In this document: piece after piece, positions 1 to 8,147 of the stretch | How positions within the stretch are numbered: position 1 is the first letter of the stretch | How the letters are laid out: each line of letters starts with the position of its first letter | DNA from: Verrucomicrobiota bacterium | GTDB lineage: Bacteria; Verrucomicrobiota; Verrucomicrobiia; Chthoniobacterales; JACTMZ01 | Reading direction: 5' to 3' | NCBI GenBank assembly: GCA_027624625.1 | Contig: JAQBWH010000011.1 | Location: 1-59,378, forward strand | Length of the DNA: 59,378 bases | The notes under the pieces: generated by a model | What the model was told of the DNA's origin: nothing | The model's input: only the letters and a program-made list of their open reading frames with translations | The model's database searches: none | Translations under genes and position numbers: made by a program

Positions 1-306
1 CCCTTGACCAGCGACCAGGCCTCGGCCTTTCCCGCCGCTGTGCTCGCGTCGCCCTCTCTAGGTATTCTTGCCGAGACTGATCGCCACCGGCATGCTGCCG
101 CAGAGGTTTTGGGCGGGGTGCCCGGGATCTCGGGCAATTTGGTCTTTAACGCGCATAGTGCCATTCTGGTGCGGGAGAATGGGGTGCGCTCCATTTACAC
201 CAGAGATACCGATCTGAAGCACTTTCCTTCTCCGGACACGATCGATTCCGTGACGGAGACACGCCACACACGCAGGGTCGGGGAAGGCGGTCGCCCGCGC
301 CGCTGA
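1..306 (+). CDS. PIN-domain (VapC-like) toxin, C-terminal part, 5' end outside the window
   Basis: This open frame enters from the left edge and stops at 304-306, so only the last 101 codons are visible. The segment GNLVFNAHSAILVRENGVRSIYTRDTDLKHFP has the layout of the C-terminal half of PIN ribonucleases of the VapC class. These have a GNLVxDAH block, then an acidic residue in a (T)RDxDF-like block near the end; TRDTDLKHFP holds the late acidic residues. The usual D of NLVxDAH is N here. A TTG at position 4 could act as a start, but the family needs about 60 more N-terminal residues, so the true start is most likely upstream. No antitoxin gene follows; one would be expected upstream. Confidence 0.6.
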   Translation, partial: PLTSDQASAFPAAVLASPSLGILAETDRHRHAAAEVLGGVPGISGNLVFNAHSAILVRENGVRSIYTRDTDLKHFPSPDTIDSVTETRHTRRVGEGGRPRR

Positions 307-360
307 CTTGCGATTAGCGCGCGAGAAGGCGAACCTTGTTGCTCTTTCTCTGAAACAACC

Positions 361-1599
361 GTGAACTACGCCACGATTCTTTTTTCTGCACTATCCCGTA
401 TGCAGCGGGGACGGTTGCGTCTTGTCCTGCCCGATGGTTCGGAAAAGATCATCGGCGGGTTGGGAGATGAGCCGCGGGCCGAGATCAGGGTGAAGGATGC
501 CGCCTTTTTTCGCGCCTGCGTGCTCAGTGGGCCAGTCGGGTTTGGGGAGGCGTATATGGACGGGTTGTGGGAGACGGAGGATTTGGTCGGGGTGATTGCG
601 TGGTTTATCCGCAATGCCGACGAGTCGACGGTGCTGGAGGGATCGGGGCGGACGGACCTGCGGATCGGGCTGATGAATTTCGCGCACAAGATGGCGCACC
701 AGCTGCGGCCGAACAGCCGGAGGACCAGCCGGCGGAATATCCAAGAGCACTACGATCTGAGCAATGACTTCTTTGCGCTGTGGTTGGATCCGACCATGAC
801 GTATTCGGCGGCGTATTGGGATCAGCCGGGCGCAACGTTGGAGCAGGCGCAGGTGCGCAAATACGATGTGCTCTGCCGCAAGCTGCGTTTGCAGCCGTCG
901 GATCATGTGCTGGAGATCGGGAGCGGGTGGGGCGGCTTTTCCATGCACGCGGCGAAGAATTTTGGATGCCGGGTCACCACGGTGACCATCTCGCCGGCGC
1001 AGTTCGACGAGGCCGCGCGGCGGATCGCGGCGGCGGCGTTGCACGACAAGATCGATCTGCGGCTGACCGATTACCGGGAGCTGACCGGACAGTTCGACAA
1101 GATTGCCTCCATCGAGATGCTCGAGGCGGTGGGGGACAAATACCTCGACGGTTATTTCGCGCAGTGCCACCGCTTGCTCCAGCGCAAGGGTCTGCTCGGG
1201 TTGCAATACATCACGTGTCCGGATGGGCAATACGAGGTGCTGCGGCGCGGGGTGGATTTCATCCAGCGGCATGTTTTTCCGGGCTCGCTGCTCAACAGTA
1301 TCGGGCGGGTCAACGCGGCGCTGAATCGCACGGGGGATTTGTTCCTCCACGATTTGGACGACATGGGACCGTATTACGCGCGGACCCTGCACGTCTGGCG
1401 GGAGAATTTCCACCGTGAGCTCGACGCGGTGCGGGCGCAGGGGTTTGACGAGACGTTCCTCCGCAAGTGGGACTACTACCTCGCGTATTGCGAGGCCGCG
1501 TTTGCCACGCGCCATATCAGCGTGGTGCAGGCCATTTACACGCGGGCGGACAATGAGACGCTCGATTTTTCGACGGACTTGAATCGGGGGTGCTCATGA
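361..1599 (+). CDS. CFA-type SAM-dependent lipid methyltransferase, first of two in the operon
   Basis: The protein has 412 residues and a GTG start. It belongs to the cyclopropane-fatty-acyl-phospholipid synthase family, which transfers the SAM methyl group to the double bond of phospholipid acyl chains at the membrane. An N-terminal domain of about 120 residues precedes a class I methyltransferase fold. Motif I is VLEIGSGWGG at 183-192, and the family acidic residue sits in MLEAVG (E255). In E. coli Cfa a Cys in YSCAYW helps bind an essential bicarbonate. Here the same block reads YSAAYW (148-153), and the later His position looks like Q282. The product may therefore differ from a plain cyclopropane ring. 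It is the first gene of an operon in which each stop overlaps the next start (ATGA at 1596). Confidence 0.85.
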   Translation: MNYATILFSALSRMQRGRLRLVLPDGSEKIIGGLGDEPRAEIRVKDAAFFRACVLSGPVGFGEAYMDGLWETEDLVGVIAWFIRNADESTVLEGSGRTDLRIGLMNFAHKMAHQLRPNSRRTSRRNIQEHYDLSNDFFALWLDPTMTYSAAYWDQPGATLEQAQVRKYDVLCRKLRLQPSDHVLEIGSGWGGFSMHAAKNFGCRVTTVTISPAQFDEAARRIAAAALHDKIDLRLTDYRELTGQFDKIASIEMLEAVGDKYLDGYFAQCHRLLQRKGLLGLQYITCPDGQYEVLRRGVDFIQRHVFPGSLLNSIGRVNAALNRTGDLFLHDLDDMGPYYARTLHVWRENFHRELDAVRAQGFDETFLRKWDYYLAYCEAAFATRHISVVQAIYTRADNETLDFSTDLNRGCS

Positions 1600-2402
1600 T
1601 GCCGGAGTGGGCGGAGTTCTGGCCGTTGATGGCCTTCGTGCTGGCTATTCCCATGCTCATGATGGCGGGGGTGTGGGTGATTTCCCGCGTGCTGAACAAC
1701 GCGGGGATCGTCGACATTTTCTGGTCTTACGGGTTCATTCCCGTGGCCTTGGCCTGCGCTCTCTTGGGCGGTGGGGACGTCGCGCGCAGTTTCGTGCTCG
1801 TGTTGATGGTGACAATCTGGGCGGCGCGGCTGGGGACGTATTTGTTCATCCGCGTGGCCAAGCATCATCCGGAGGAAGACGGGCGCTACGCCACGCTGCG
1901 AAAGCAGTTTCCCGATCATACTTGGGCCATGTTCTTCGGCTTTTTCGAGGCCCAAGGTTTGCTTATTGCGCTGCTCAGCGTGCCTTTTGTCCTGGTCTTC
2001 ATCAATGGGGCGCCGGGGCTGGGGGTTTTTGAGTATGCGGGGGCGGCGTTGTGGCTGCTGGCTATGCTGGGGGAATCGGTGGCCGATGCGCAACTGAACC
2101 GCTTCCGCGCCGATCCGGAAAGCAAAGGCAAGACGTGCCGGGTCGGGCTCTGGAGGTATTCTCGGCATCCGAACTACTTCTGTGAGTGGCTGGTCTGGGT
2201 CGGGTATTTTGTCTACGCACTGGGCTCGCCGGGCGGGTGGCTGGCGGCCTATGCTCCCGCCCTCATGTATTTCTTCCTCACCCGCGTCACTGGCATCAAA
2301 GCCACGGAGGAGCATGCCGTGCGGTCCCGCGGGGAGGATTACCGCGAGTATCAGCGGACCACCAATGCATTTTTCCCGTGGTGGCCGCACCGAGCGCCAT
2401 GA
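1596..2402 (+). CDS. DUF1295 / steroid 5-alpha-reductase-like membrane protein
   Basis: The protein has 268 residues, is very hydrophobic and has several membrane segments. The C-terminal signature matches DUF1295: a region around [12 protein letters not shown], then [15 protein letters not shown] and a final [15 protein letters not shown]. The RHPNYxxEW block is also shared with isoprenylcysteine methyltransferases and sterol/steroid reductases, where it binds the cofactor. Members of this family are often found next to CFA-like methyltransferases and probably reduce or modify an unsaturated lipid in the inner membrane; the substrate is not known. I chose ATG 1596 because it gives an ATGA overlap with the preceding stop. 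A GTG six bases upstream is the alternative. The stop overlaps the next start in the same way. Confidence 0.85.
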   Translation: MMPEWAEFWPLMAFVLAIPMLMMAGVWVISRVLNNAGIVDIFWSYGFIPVALACALLGGGDVARSFVLVLMVTIWAARLGTYLFIRVAKHHPEEDGRYATLRKQFPDHTWAMFFGFFEAQGLLIALLSVPFVLVFINGAPGLGVFEYAGAALWLLAMLGESVADAQLNRFRADPESKGKTCRVGLWRYSRHPNYFCEWLVWVGYFVYALGSPGGWLAAYAPALMYFFLTRVTGIKATEEHAVRSRGEDYREYQRTTNAFFPWWPHRAP

Positions 2403-3430
2403 GCTTCCTTGACCGGACGCTGGAAAAAGGATTGCTCCCCGATTTTGTCCTTCGGGCGGGGATCCATCAGTTGTTGGCCCGCAAGCTGAAGGACGAGAAC
2501 CGCGGCGGGGTCGAGGCGCAGCAGGAGGCGCTGATGGAGTTTGTGCGCGAATTAAAGTCCCTGCCGATCGCGGTCAAGACACGGGAGGCGAACGAGCAGC
2601 ATTACGAAGTGCCGACCGAATTTTTCAAATACGTGCTCGGTCCGCGTATGAAATACAGCAGCGGGCTGTGGGCAGGGCGGCACACCACGTTTGCCGAGTC
2701 GGAGGAAGCGATGCTGGCGCTGAGCTGCGAGCGGGCGAAGCTGGAGGACGGCCAGCGCGTGCTCGAGCTGGGCTGCGGGTGGGGATCGCTCACTCTTTGG
2801 ATGGCCGAAAAGTATCCGAATTCGCGGATTCTCGGGGTGTCCAACTCGCGCACGCAAAAAGAATACATCATGGGTGAGGCCGTGCGGCGCGGATTGCCTA
2901 ATGTGGAAATCCACACGGCCAATGTGGCAGAACTCGATCTGCCACCCGGGGAGTTCGACCGGGTGGTTTCGGTCGAGATGTTCGAGCACATGAAGAATTA
3001 TGAGTTGCTCCTGGGCAAGGTGGCCTCATGGATGAAGCCTGGCGGGCTCCTCTTTGTCCACATTTTCACCCACCGCACGCTGGCTTACCATTTTGACGGC
3101 AGGGACCCGAGCGACTGGATCACGCGGTATTTTTTCGAAGGGGGGACGATGCCGTCGGATGATTTGCTGACCTACTTTCAGGATGACCTGAAACTGCGGG
3201 ATCATTGGTGCGTGAACGGCACGCATTACGCGCGCACCTCCGAAGCCTGGCTGGCCAACATGGACAAGAACGAAGCGCAGATCACGCCGATCCTCGTTGC
3301 CACTTACGGGGTGGAGAATGTGACCAAGTGGCGGGTTTATTGGCGGGTGTTTTTCATGGCCTGCGCTGGTCTTTGGGGCTACCGCTACGGCGAGGAGTGG
3401 ATCGTCTCGCATTATCTTTTCGCCAAGTGA
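2399..3430 (+). CDS. CFA-type SAM-dependent lipid methyltransferase, second copy
   Basis: The protein has 343 residues. The frame is open further upstream, but the ATG at 2399 overlaps the preceding stop (ATGA) and gives a normal N-terminus, [11 protein letters not shown]. The fold is CFA-like with motif [11 protein letters not shown] at 121-130, [10 protein letters not shown] at 191-200 and FVHIFTHRT, which keeps a His (H221) near the expected bicarbonate-ligand position. The usual YSCAYW block is YSSGLW (86-91), so the Cys ligand is Ser. It is shorter than the first copy and lacks much of its N-terminal domain. Two unlike paralogues in one operon suggest sequential or different methylations of acyl chains. 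The stop overlaps a GTG start for the next gene (GTGA). Confidence 0.8.
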   Translation: MSFLDRTLEKGLLPDFVLRAGIHQLLARKLKDENRGGVEAQQEALMEFVRELKSLPIAVKTREANEQHYEVPTEFFKYVLGPRMKYSSGLWAGRHTTFAESEEAMLALSCERAKLEDGQRVLELGCGWGSLTLWMAEKYPNSRILGVSNSRTQKEYIMGEAVRRGLPNVEIHTANVAELDLPPGEFDRVVSVEMFEHMKNYELLLGKVASWMKPGGLLFVHIFTHRTLAYHFDGRDPSDWITRYFFEGGTMPSDDLLTYFQDDLKLRDHWCVNGTHYARTSEAWLANMDKNEAQITPILVATYGVENVTKWRVYWRVFFMACAGLWGYRYGEEWIVSHYLFAK

Positions 3431-4179
3431 GAACAATTTTTTGTGCGTTTGTGGTTTGGTCGGCGCTATCGAGCGTTTATGGTGCTGCGGAATGGATCGA
3501 GCAGGGCGACAGCCTTGATCGCCAGTTCAAGTCGGCCGAGGCTCTGGCTGCCTACCAAAAAGCCGCCGCTCAGCGCCCGGACGATGCCGTGCTCCAGCGC
3601 AAGATAGCCAAGCAGTATGTCGAGATGGTCTTGGACGCCCCGTCGCGAGCAGAGAAACAACGGCTGGCCCAACTCGGCTATGAGACGGCCCAAAAGGCGA
3701 TGGTCTTGGCCCCGCGCGACCCGGCTGCGCGGGTCACCCTGGCCATTGCAGCCGGTCGGCTTGCCCTTTTTAGTGAGCCACGCAAGCGGTTGGAGCTATC
3801 GCGGGTGGTGAGATCCGAATCAGCTGAAGCTGTCAGGCTCAACCCCCGCTATGCCCTTGGGTGGCACGTCCTCGGGCAATGGCATTACACGATTGCTAAT
3901 TTGAATCTGTTTCTTCGCGCCATGGCCGAGGCAATCTACGGGACGATGCCGCCAGCCAGCAACGAGGAGGCAATCCGTTGTTTGCAAAAGGCCGTGGAGC
4001 TGGAGCCGGGAAATGCTCTTTTCCATACTGAACTCGGGAGAGCTTACCTTGACGCCGGGCGCAAGGATGATGCTCGGCGAGAGTTGCAAAAGGCGGTTAG
4101 CCTGCCCCGCCGCAGTCGTGACGACATGGACGCTCAAAGCCGGGCCAAGGAATCTCTCCGTGAGTTATCACTTAAATGA
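3427..4179 (+). CDS. Exported tetratricopeptide-repeat protein
   Basis: The predicted protein has 250 residues. I place the start at GTG 3427, inside the preceding stop (GTGA). This makes a signal peptide, [20 protein letters not shown] followed by AEW, so the protein should be periplasmic or membrane-associated. The mature part has TPR-like helical repeats: [26 protein letters not shown] near the front and [44 protein letters not shown] near the end. No catalytic motif is visible. Its place between lipid methyltransferases and a glycolipid synthase suggests a scaffold or a factor in envelope lipid handling. The stop overlaps the next ATG. Confidence 0.75.
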   Translation: MRTIFCAFVVWSALSSVYGAAEWIEQGDSLDRQFKSAEALAAYQKAAAQRPDDAVLQRKIAKQYVEMVLDAPSRAEKQRLAQLGYETAQKAMVLAPRDPAARVTLAIAAGRLALFSEPRKRLELSRVVRSESAEAVRLNPRYALGWHVLGQWHYTIANLNLFLRAMAEAIYGTMPPASNEEAIRCLQKAVELEPGNALFHTELGRAYLDAGRKDDARRELQKAVSLPRRSRDDMDAQSRAKESLRELSLK

Positions 4180-5273
4180 GCGGTCAAAAAATTCTTATTC
4201 TCACCACGGGCTTTGGCGACGGTCATAATTCCGCGGCGCGCAACGTGCGCGACGCCTTTGATATCATGGGTGGTTATGAAACCGAGGTCCATGATCCCTA
4301 CGTCGAGGCCAATCCTCGCGCCTCGAAGGCGATGCAAGTGGCTTACAATTTTTCTATCCAGCGTGTTCCCGTGACGTGGAAAGCATTTTTCTGGCTTTAC
4401 GACAAGACGCCAGTCTTCGACTGGACTTTGCCCACCTTAGGTGCTCTCAAGGCTGCTCTGCGCGATCTGCTTCGTAAAAAAAATCCAGCTGCGGTCATCA
4501 CGACCTACCCGGTCTATAACTATCTGATCAGTGAATTAATGAAGAGCGGCGAGGCGCCGACTTGTCCAATCTTCATGGTGGTGACCGACTCCATTGTGAT
4601 CAACCGAGTCTGGAACCTTGCCCCTGCCGACTGGGTTCTCGTGGCCAACAAACCGACGCGCGAGGCCATGGCGCAAGGTGGTAGCCCCCTGGAAAAAATT
4701 GCGGTGCTCGGTTTTCCGGTCAGCCCGCGCTTTGAAGAGTTGGCGCATCAGCCGCTGCCATTGGGACCCCCGTGGAAAATTCTTTATCTGCCCTCGGCCA
4801 GTCGCCGCACGGTCTCGGCGGTGGTGCGTGGCCTGACCGCGCTGCCGGGGGTCGAGTTGACTGTGGTGACCGGGCGGCACAAGCATCTGCACGAATTTTT
4901 GAAACGGCTCGATCTGCCGGTTAAGGCGTTCCACCTCCTCGGCTGGACCGACCGCATGCCGGAATTATTGGCCGAAAGCCATTTGTTCATCGGCAAAGCG
5001 GGCGGGGCCATCGTGCAAGAGACACTGGCCATCGCGCGTCCCATGATCATCAGCCACGTGGTCGCCGGGCAGGAGGAAGGCAACGTGACCCTGCTGGCCG
5101 ATATCGGCGCGGGCGCGTTGGCGACGAGTCCCGAAAAGATTGTTGGCACGGTGCGGCATGCCATGTTGGAAAATGGCGGGTCCGAGTGGGAGCGGTGGCG
5201 GGAAAACCTGCTCAAGGTCAGTCATCCTGCGGCGGCGCGTCAGACTGCGGAATTTGTCGCTTCCAAATTGTAA
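4176..5273 (+). CDS. GT28 glycosyltransferase, MGDG-synthase / UgtP-like
   Basis: The protein has 365 residues and starts at an ATG inside the preceding stop (ATGA). The N-terminus GFGDGHNSAARNV carries the GxGHxxAA pattern of MGDG synthases and diglucosyl-diacylglycerol synthase UgtP. The nucleotide-sugar-binding C-terminal half includes the GKAGGAIVQETLAIARP block (compare SKPGG..xxEA in the family). These enzymes move galactose or glucose from a UDP-sugar to diacylglycerol at the inner membrane face. In this operon it probably makes a glycolipid from, or alongside, the modified acyl lipids. Sugar and acceptor cannot be read from the sequence. The gene ends just before a small hairpin shared with the convergent gene. 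Confidence 0.82.
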   Translation: MSGQKILILTTGFGDGHNSAARNVRDAFDIMGGYETEVHDPYVEANPRASKAMQVAYNFSIQRVPVTWKAFFWLYDKTPVFDWTLPTLGALKAALRDLLRKKNPAAVITTYPVYNYLISELMKSGEAPTCPIFMVVTDSIVINRVWNLAPADWVLVANKPTREAMAQGGSPLEKIAVLGFPVSPRFEELAHQPLPLGPPWKILYLPSASRRTVSAVVRGLTALPGVELTVVTGRHKHLHEFLKRLDLPVKAFHLLGWTDRMPELLAESHLFIGKAGGAIVQETLAIARPMIISHVVAGQEEGNVTLLADIGAGALATSPEKIVGTVRHAMLENGGSEWERWRENLLKVSHPAAARQTAEFVASKL

Positions 5274-5290
5274 AAACCCGTCGCGGCGGG
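5271..5290. terminator. Weak hairpin with T-tract between convergent genes
   Basis: A short stem CCCG/CGGG (5277-5280 with 5287-5290) is followed on the minus strand by five T residues (5272-5276). It would serve the minus-strand carboxypeptidase gene ending at 5307. The stem has only 4 bp, so this is a weak call. Confidence 0.35.
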
Positions 5291-5306
5291 GGACCGGCCT
5301 AGTGGT

Positions 5307-6194
5307 TCAGAGCGCCCCGTGGGATGTCCCGCTGCCGCGGCCCGACCAGGCCATGAGGCGCTGGGCGTCATCAAAGATGTATCTCGTTTTGCTGCCGAGT
5401 TGCACGAGGATAACCTCACGGCCGTTGAGGCGTCCGCTCGATACCAGGCAGCGGCCGGCGGCATCGGTGTAACCTGTTTTCATCCCGTTGTAAGCGGACG
5501 AGCGTCCGAGCAGTTTGTTGGTTGCCTCGAGGCGCGTGATGCGCCCGGTGTTGTGACGGAAGAAGACGATGCGCTGCTGCATCATGCGGCGCAAGGTGGG
5601 ATCGCGGTAGGCGAGGAAGGCGATGCGCGCGATGTCGCGGGCGGTGGAAAATTGGCTGGCCGGCAGGCCGTGGCTGTTGGCGAAATGGGAACTTCGCGCC
5701 CCGAGTGACCACGCGGCGCGGTTCATATTGTCGGTAAAGGCCGCTTCGGAGCCGCTGTGGTCGCGGGCCAGCGCGGCACAGGCGTCATTCGAGCTTTTCA
5801 CCAGAATGGACTGCAGAAGATCCCGCCGCGCGTAACGCTCGCCGGGTCGGAGTCCGAGGCGGGTCGGTTCGACGCGGGTGTCCTCGGGCTTGATGGTGAC
5901 CACGGCATCAAGGTTCCCGCGGCGGCTGACGAGCAAAGCGGTGAGGAGTTTCTGGGTGCTGGCCGGCACCCTTGGGGCGTCGGCATTTTTCTGGAAAAGA
6001 ACCTCACCGCTTCGCGCGTCGATCATGACGGCCGATTGCGCGGCCAAACCGGGGGCGTTGGCCGGCCAGACTGGCGCATTACTCGGCGCAACGGCCACGG
6101 GTGAGGTTGCGAGCGCGGCGCGGCGGACTTCGCGGGGCGAGGTGGCACAAGCGGCGAGGAAAAGGAGAGGAACGAGCAGGACTGCTGTTTTCAT
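5307..6194 (-). CDS. dacA-like: D-alanyl-D-alanine carboxypeptidase, lipoprotein, peptidase S11
   Basis: The protein has 295 residues. The N-terminus MKTAVLLVPLLFLAAC has a lipobox ending at C16, so a lipid-anchored periplasmic enzyme is likely. The three penicillin-binding motifs are present in order: STQK (79-82, nucleophile S79), SSN (134-136) and KTG (239-241). Such enzymes trim the terminal D-Ala of peptidoglycan stem peptides. The protein ends soon after the catalytic domain and lacks the C-terminal amphipathic anchor domain of E. coli DacA, which fits lipid anchoring at the N-terminus instead. Its ATG overlaps the stop of folE2 (TCATG on the plus strand), an unexpected pairing of wall and folate/queuosine genes. 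Confidence 0.88.
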   Translation of the reverse strand: MKTAVLLVPLLFLAACATSPREVRRAALATSPVAVAPSNAPVWPANAPGLAAQSAVMIDARSGEVLFQKNADAPRVPASTQKLLTALLVSRRGNLDAVVTIKPEDTRVEPTRLGLRPGERYARRDLLQSILVKSSNDACAALARDHSGSEAAFTDNMNRAAWSLGARSSHFANSHGLPASQFSTARDIARIAFLAYRDPTLRRMMQQRIVFFRHNTGRITRLEATNKLLGRSSAYNGMKTGYTDAAGRCLVSSGRLNGREVILVQLGSKTRYIFDDAQRLMAWSGRGSGTSHGAL

Positions 6195-6991
6195 GCGTGT
6201 TTCTCGACCATGGCGTAGGCGTTGTGGTTGTGGATACTTTCGAAGTTTTCCGCTTCGACCTGCCACCACGTGATGCGGGGATCGGCAATGACCTGCGAGG
6301 CAATATTGCGCACGAGGTCCTCGACAAAAACCGGATTGGCGTAGGCGCGTTCGGTTACCGCTTTTTCATCCGGGCGCTTCAACACGCTATAGAGTTCGCT
6401 GCTGGCCGAGCGTTCGATGAGGGAAACCATCTCGGGCAGAGGCAGTGGATGTTCGGAGCGCAACCGGAGGGTGACTTGCCCGCGTTGATTGTGCGCGCCG
6501 CTGGCGCTGATCGCCTTGGAGCAGGGGCACAGGGTGGTGACATTGGCCACCACGGTGGTGAGAAGGTCGTGGCTTTCTCGATCGGCGGTCGCGGTAAAAC
6601 GAGCCGTGTAGTCGACCAGGCCGGGCGCGCCGGTGACGGGAGCTTTTTTCTCGAGAAAAAAAGGAAACTCGAACTCGAGATGGGCCCGCTTGCTGTGCAA
6701 CCGGCCGATGAGTGCGCGCAGGAGGTTTTCGATGTCCTCCGGGTGCAAGACGGGACCGTGGGCCTGCAAGACCTCGAGAAAGCGGCTCATGTGGGTGCCT
6801 TTGAATTCTTGGGGTAACTCGACGGTAAGCTGCACGGTGGCAATGGTGCTCTGCGGGGCACCGGGGCCGACGGCGACTTGGATGGGGAAGCGGAGGTTTT
6901 TCACCCCGACGCGGTCTATAACGATGCGCCGGTGGTCCGATTCGCTTTGGGTGTCGCGCAGGGTGGCGGCGGTGTCCTCCGGGTGCTTCAT
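6191..6991 (-). CDS. folE2: GTP cyclohydrolase FolE2 (type IB)
   Basis: The protein has 266 residues, the usual size of the COG1469 family. It turns GTP into 7,8-dihydroneopterin triphosphate, the entry point to folate and, through QueD, to queuosine. Signature blocks are EFKGTHMSRF (62-71), the CPCSK motif (155-159) with the conserved Cys residues, and a late ENFESIHNHNAYAMVE segment. FolE2 differs from FolE1 in using several metals, not only zinc. The start is ATG 6991; an upstream in-frame extension does not resemble the family. It lies divergent from queE-queD, which take its product further. Its stop overlaps the start of the carboxypeptidase gene. Confidence 0.93.
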   Translation of the reverse strand: MKHPEDTAATLRDTQSESDHRRIVIDRVGVKNLRFPIQVAVGPGAPQSTIATVQLTVELPQEFKGTHMSRFLEVLQAHGPVLHPEDIENLLRALIGRLHSKRAHLEFEFPFFLEKKAPVTGAPGLVDYTARFTATADRESHDLLTTVVANVTTLCPCSKAISASGAHNQRGQVTLRLRSEHPLPLPEMVSLIERSASSELYSVLKRPDEKAVTERAYANPVFVEDLVRNIASQVIADPRITWWQVEAENFESIHNHNAYAMVEKHA

Positions 6992-7082
6992 GAGGAGGAA
7001 GCTTAAGCTGGTTCCTGCTGCGGGGCAAAAGTGAATTGTCCGGTTGGACGTGCGGGCCAAGGAGGTTACGCTCCCCGGGTCG

Positions 7083-7727
7083 ATGAAACTCACGGTCAAT
7101 GAAATCTACCAGTCGGTGCAGGGTGAGAGCACTTGGGCCGGGCTGCCTTGCGTCTTTGTCCGTCTGACTTTTTGCGACCTGCGCTGCACCTACTGCGACA
7201 CCGAGTATGCTTTTTACGAGGGTAAGAAGATGCCGCTCGAGGAGATTTTGGCGGCAGTCCGGGTCTTCGGGTGTCCGCTGGTCGAGGTGACCGGGGGCGA
7301 ACCGCTCCTCCAACCAGCCTGTCTGCCGCTTTTGGCCATGCTCTGCCAGGCGGGTTTTACTGTCTTGCTGGAGACTTCGGGAGCGCATGATATTTCGGCA
7401 GTCGACCCGCGGGTCCACCGGATCATGGACCTGAAGACACCATCAAGCGGGGAATGCGCCCGCAATCTTTATACCAATATCGAACAACTGACAGACCGCG
7501 ATGAGGTGAAGTTCGTGCTGGGGTCAAGGGAGGATTACGAGTGGGCCCGGGGAATGATGCATGACCACGGACTGGACGGCAAAGTGCGGGCGGTTCTTTT
7601 CAGTCCGGTCTTCGGAAAAATTGCCCCCAGCGACATCGTGGACTGGATGTTGCAGGACCGTTTGCCGGCACGCTTCCAGCTGCAAATGCACAAGTTCATC
7701 TGGGAGCCCAAGGCGCGGGGCGTTTGA
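7083..7727 (+). CDS. queE: 7-carboxy-7-deazaguanine synthase, radical SAM
   Basis: The protein has 214 residues. The radical-SAM cluster motif is CDLRCTYC (C31, C35, C38), followed by the VEVTGGEPLLQ block that contacts SAM. The N-terminus MKLTVNEIYQSVQGEST is typical of QueE, where the QGE(S/G) residues contact substrate. The enzyme makes 7-carboxy-7-deazaguanine from 6-carboxytetrahydropterin on the path to preQ0 and queuosine tRNA modification. I chose ATG 7083 for family agreement, although an AAGGAGG at 7060-7066 lies farther upstream than ideal. queD follows after 40 bases and divergent folE2 supplies the precursor; queC is not in the window. Confidence 0.93.
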   Translation: MKLTVNEIYQSVQGESTWAGLPCVFVRLTFCDLRCTYCDTEYAFYEGKKMPLEEILAAVRVFGCPLVEVTGGEPLLQPACLPLLAMLCQAGFTVLLETSGAHDISAVDPRVHRIMDLKTPSSGECARNLYTNIEQLTDRDEVKFVLGSREDYEWARGMMHDHGLDGKVRAVLFSPVFGKIAPSDIVDWMLQDRLPARFQLQMHKFIWEPKARGV

Positions 7728-7767
7728 CCGTTTGCCGCCGGGCGGCCGGCGGAGTAAAAGAAGAGTG

Positions 7768-8130
7768 ATGAACATCACGCTGACTAAAATTTTCCACTTC
7801 GAGGCGGCGCACACCCTGCCCCATGTGCCGCCCGGTCATCAATGTGCCCGCATGCACGGCCACAGCTACCAGGTGGAAGTCTCGGCCACGGGCCCGGTCG
7901 GCGCGGAGTCGGGCTGGCTGATGGACCATGCGGAGATCAGCAAGGTGGTCAAACCACTCATCGCGCAACTCGACCACCGCTATCTTAACGACATCCCGGG
8001 TTTGGAAAATCCGACTTTCGAACAATTGGCGGGCTGGCTGTGGCGGGAACTCAAACCGCAATTGCCGTATCTCAGCGAAATCGCCATTCATGAGACGCCG
8101 ACTTCGCGGTGTATTTACCGCGGAGACTAG
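7768..8130 (+). CDS. queD: 6-carboxy-5,6,7,8-tetrahydropterin synthase
   Basis: The protein has 120 residues, the normal size. The zinc-binding histidines are visible in HFEAAH (10-15) and HGHSY (30-34), and the catalytic Cys is C26 in HQCARMHGH. A late acidic residue is in HETPTSRCIY, as in the family. QueD converts dihydroneopterin triphosphate to 6-carboxytetrahydropterin, the substrate of QueE. The start at ATG 7768 has an AAGAAGAG purine run just upstream. A GTG directly before it is possible but less likely. The gene is followed almost at once by the convergent permease gene. Confidence 0.93.
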   Translation: MNITLTKIFHFEAAHTLPHVPPGHQCARMHGHSYQVEVSATGPVGAESGWLMDHAEISKVVKPLIAQLDHRYLNDIPGLENPTFEQLAGWLWRELKPQLPYLSEIAIHETPTSRCIYRGD

Positions 8131-8147
8131 CGCTGGCGCGCCGCGAC

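Noticed and set aside
391..1515. Long open frame antisense to the first CFA gene (and similar ones at 1536-2390, 8262-9011, 15243-16547, 16279-17850, 17808-19211, 33452-35083, 38374-40212)
   Set aside because: These follow from GC-rich third positions of the real gene on the other strand. They match no family and lack sensible starts, while the opposite strand has clear motifs.
2186..2398. Upstream extension of the second CFA gene
   Set aside because: It overlaps the DUF1295 gene completely and is not CFA-like; the ATG at 2399 fits both family and ATGA coupling.
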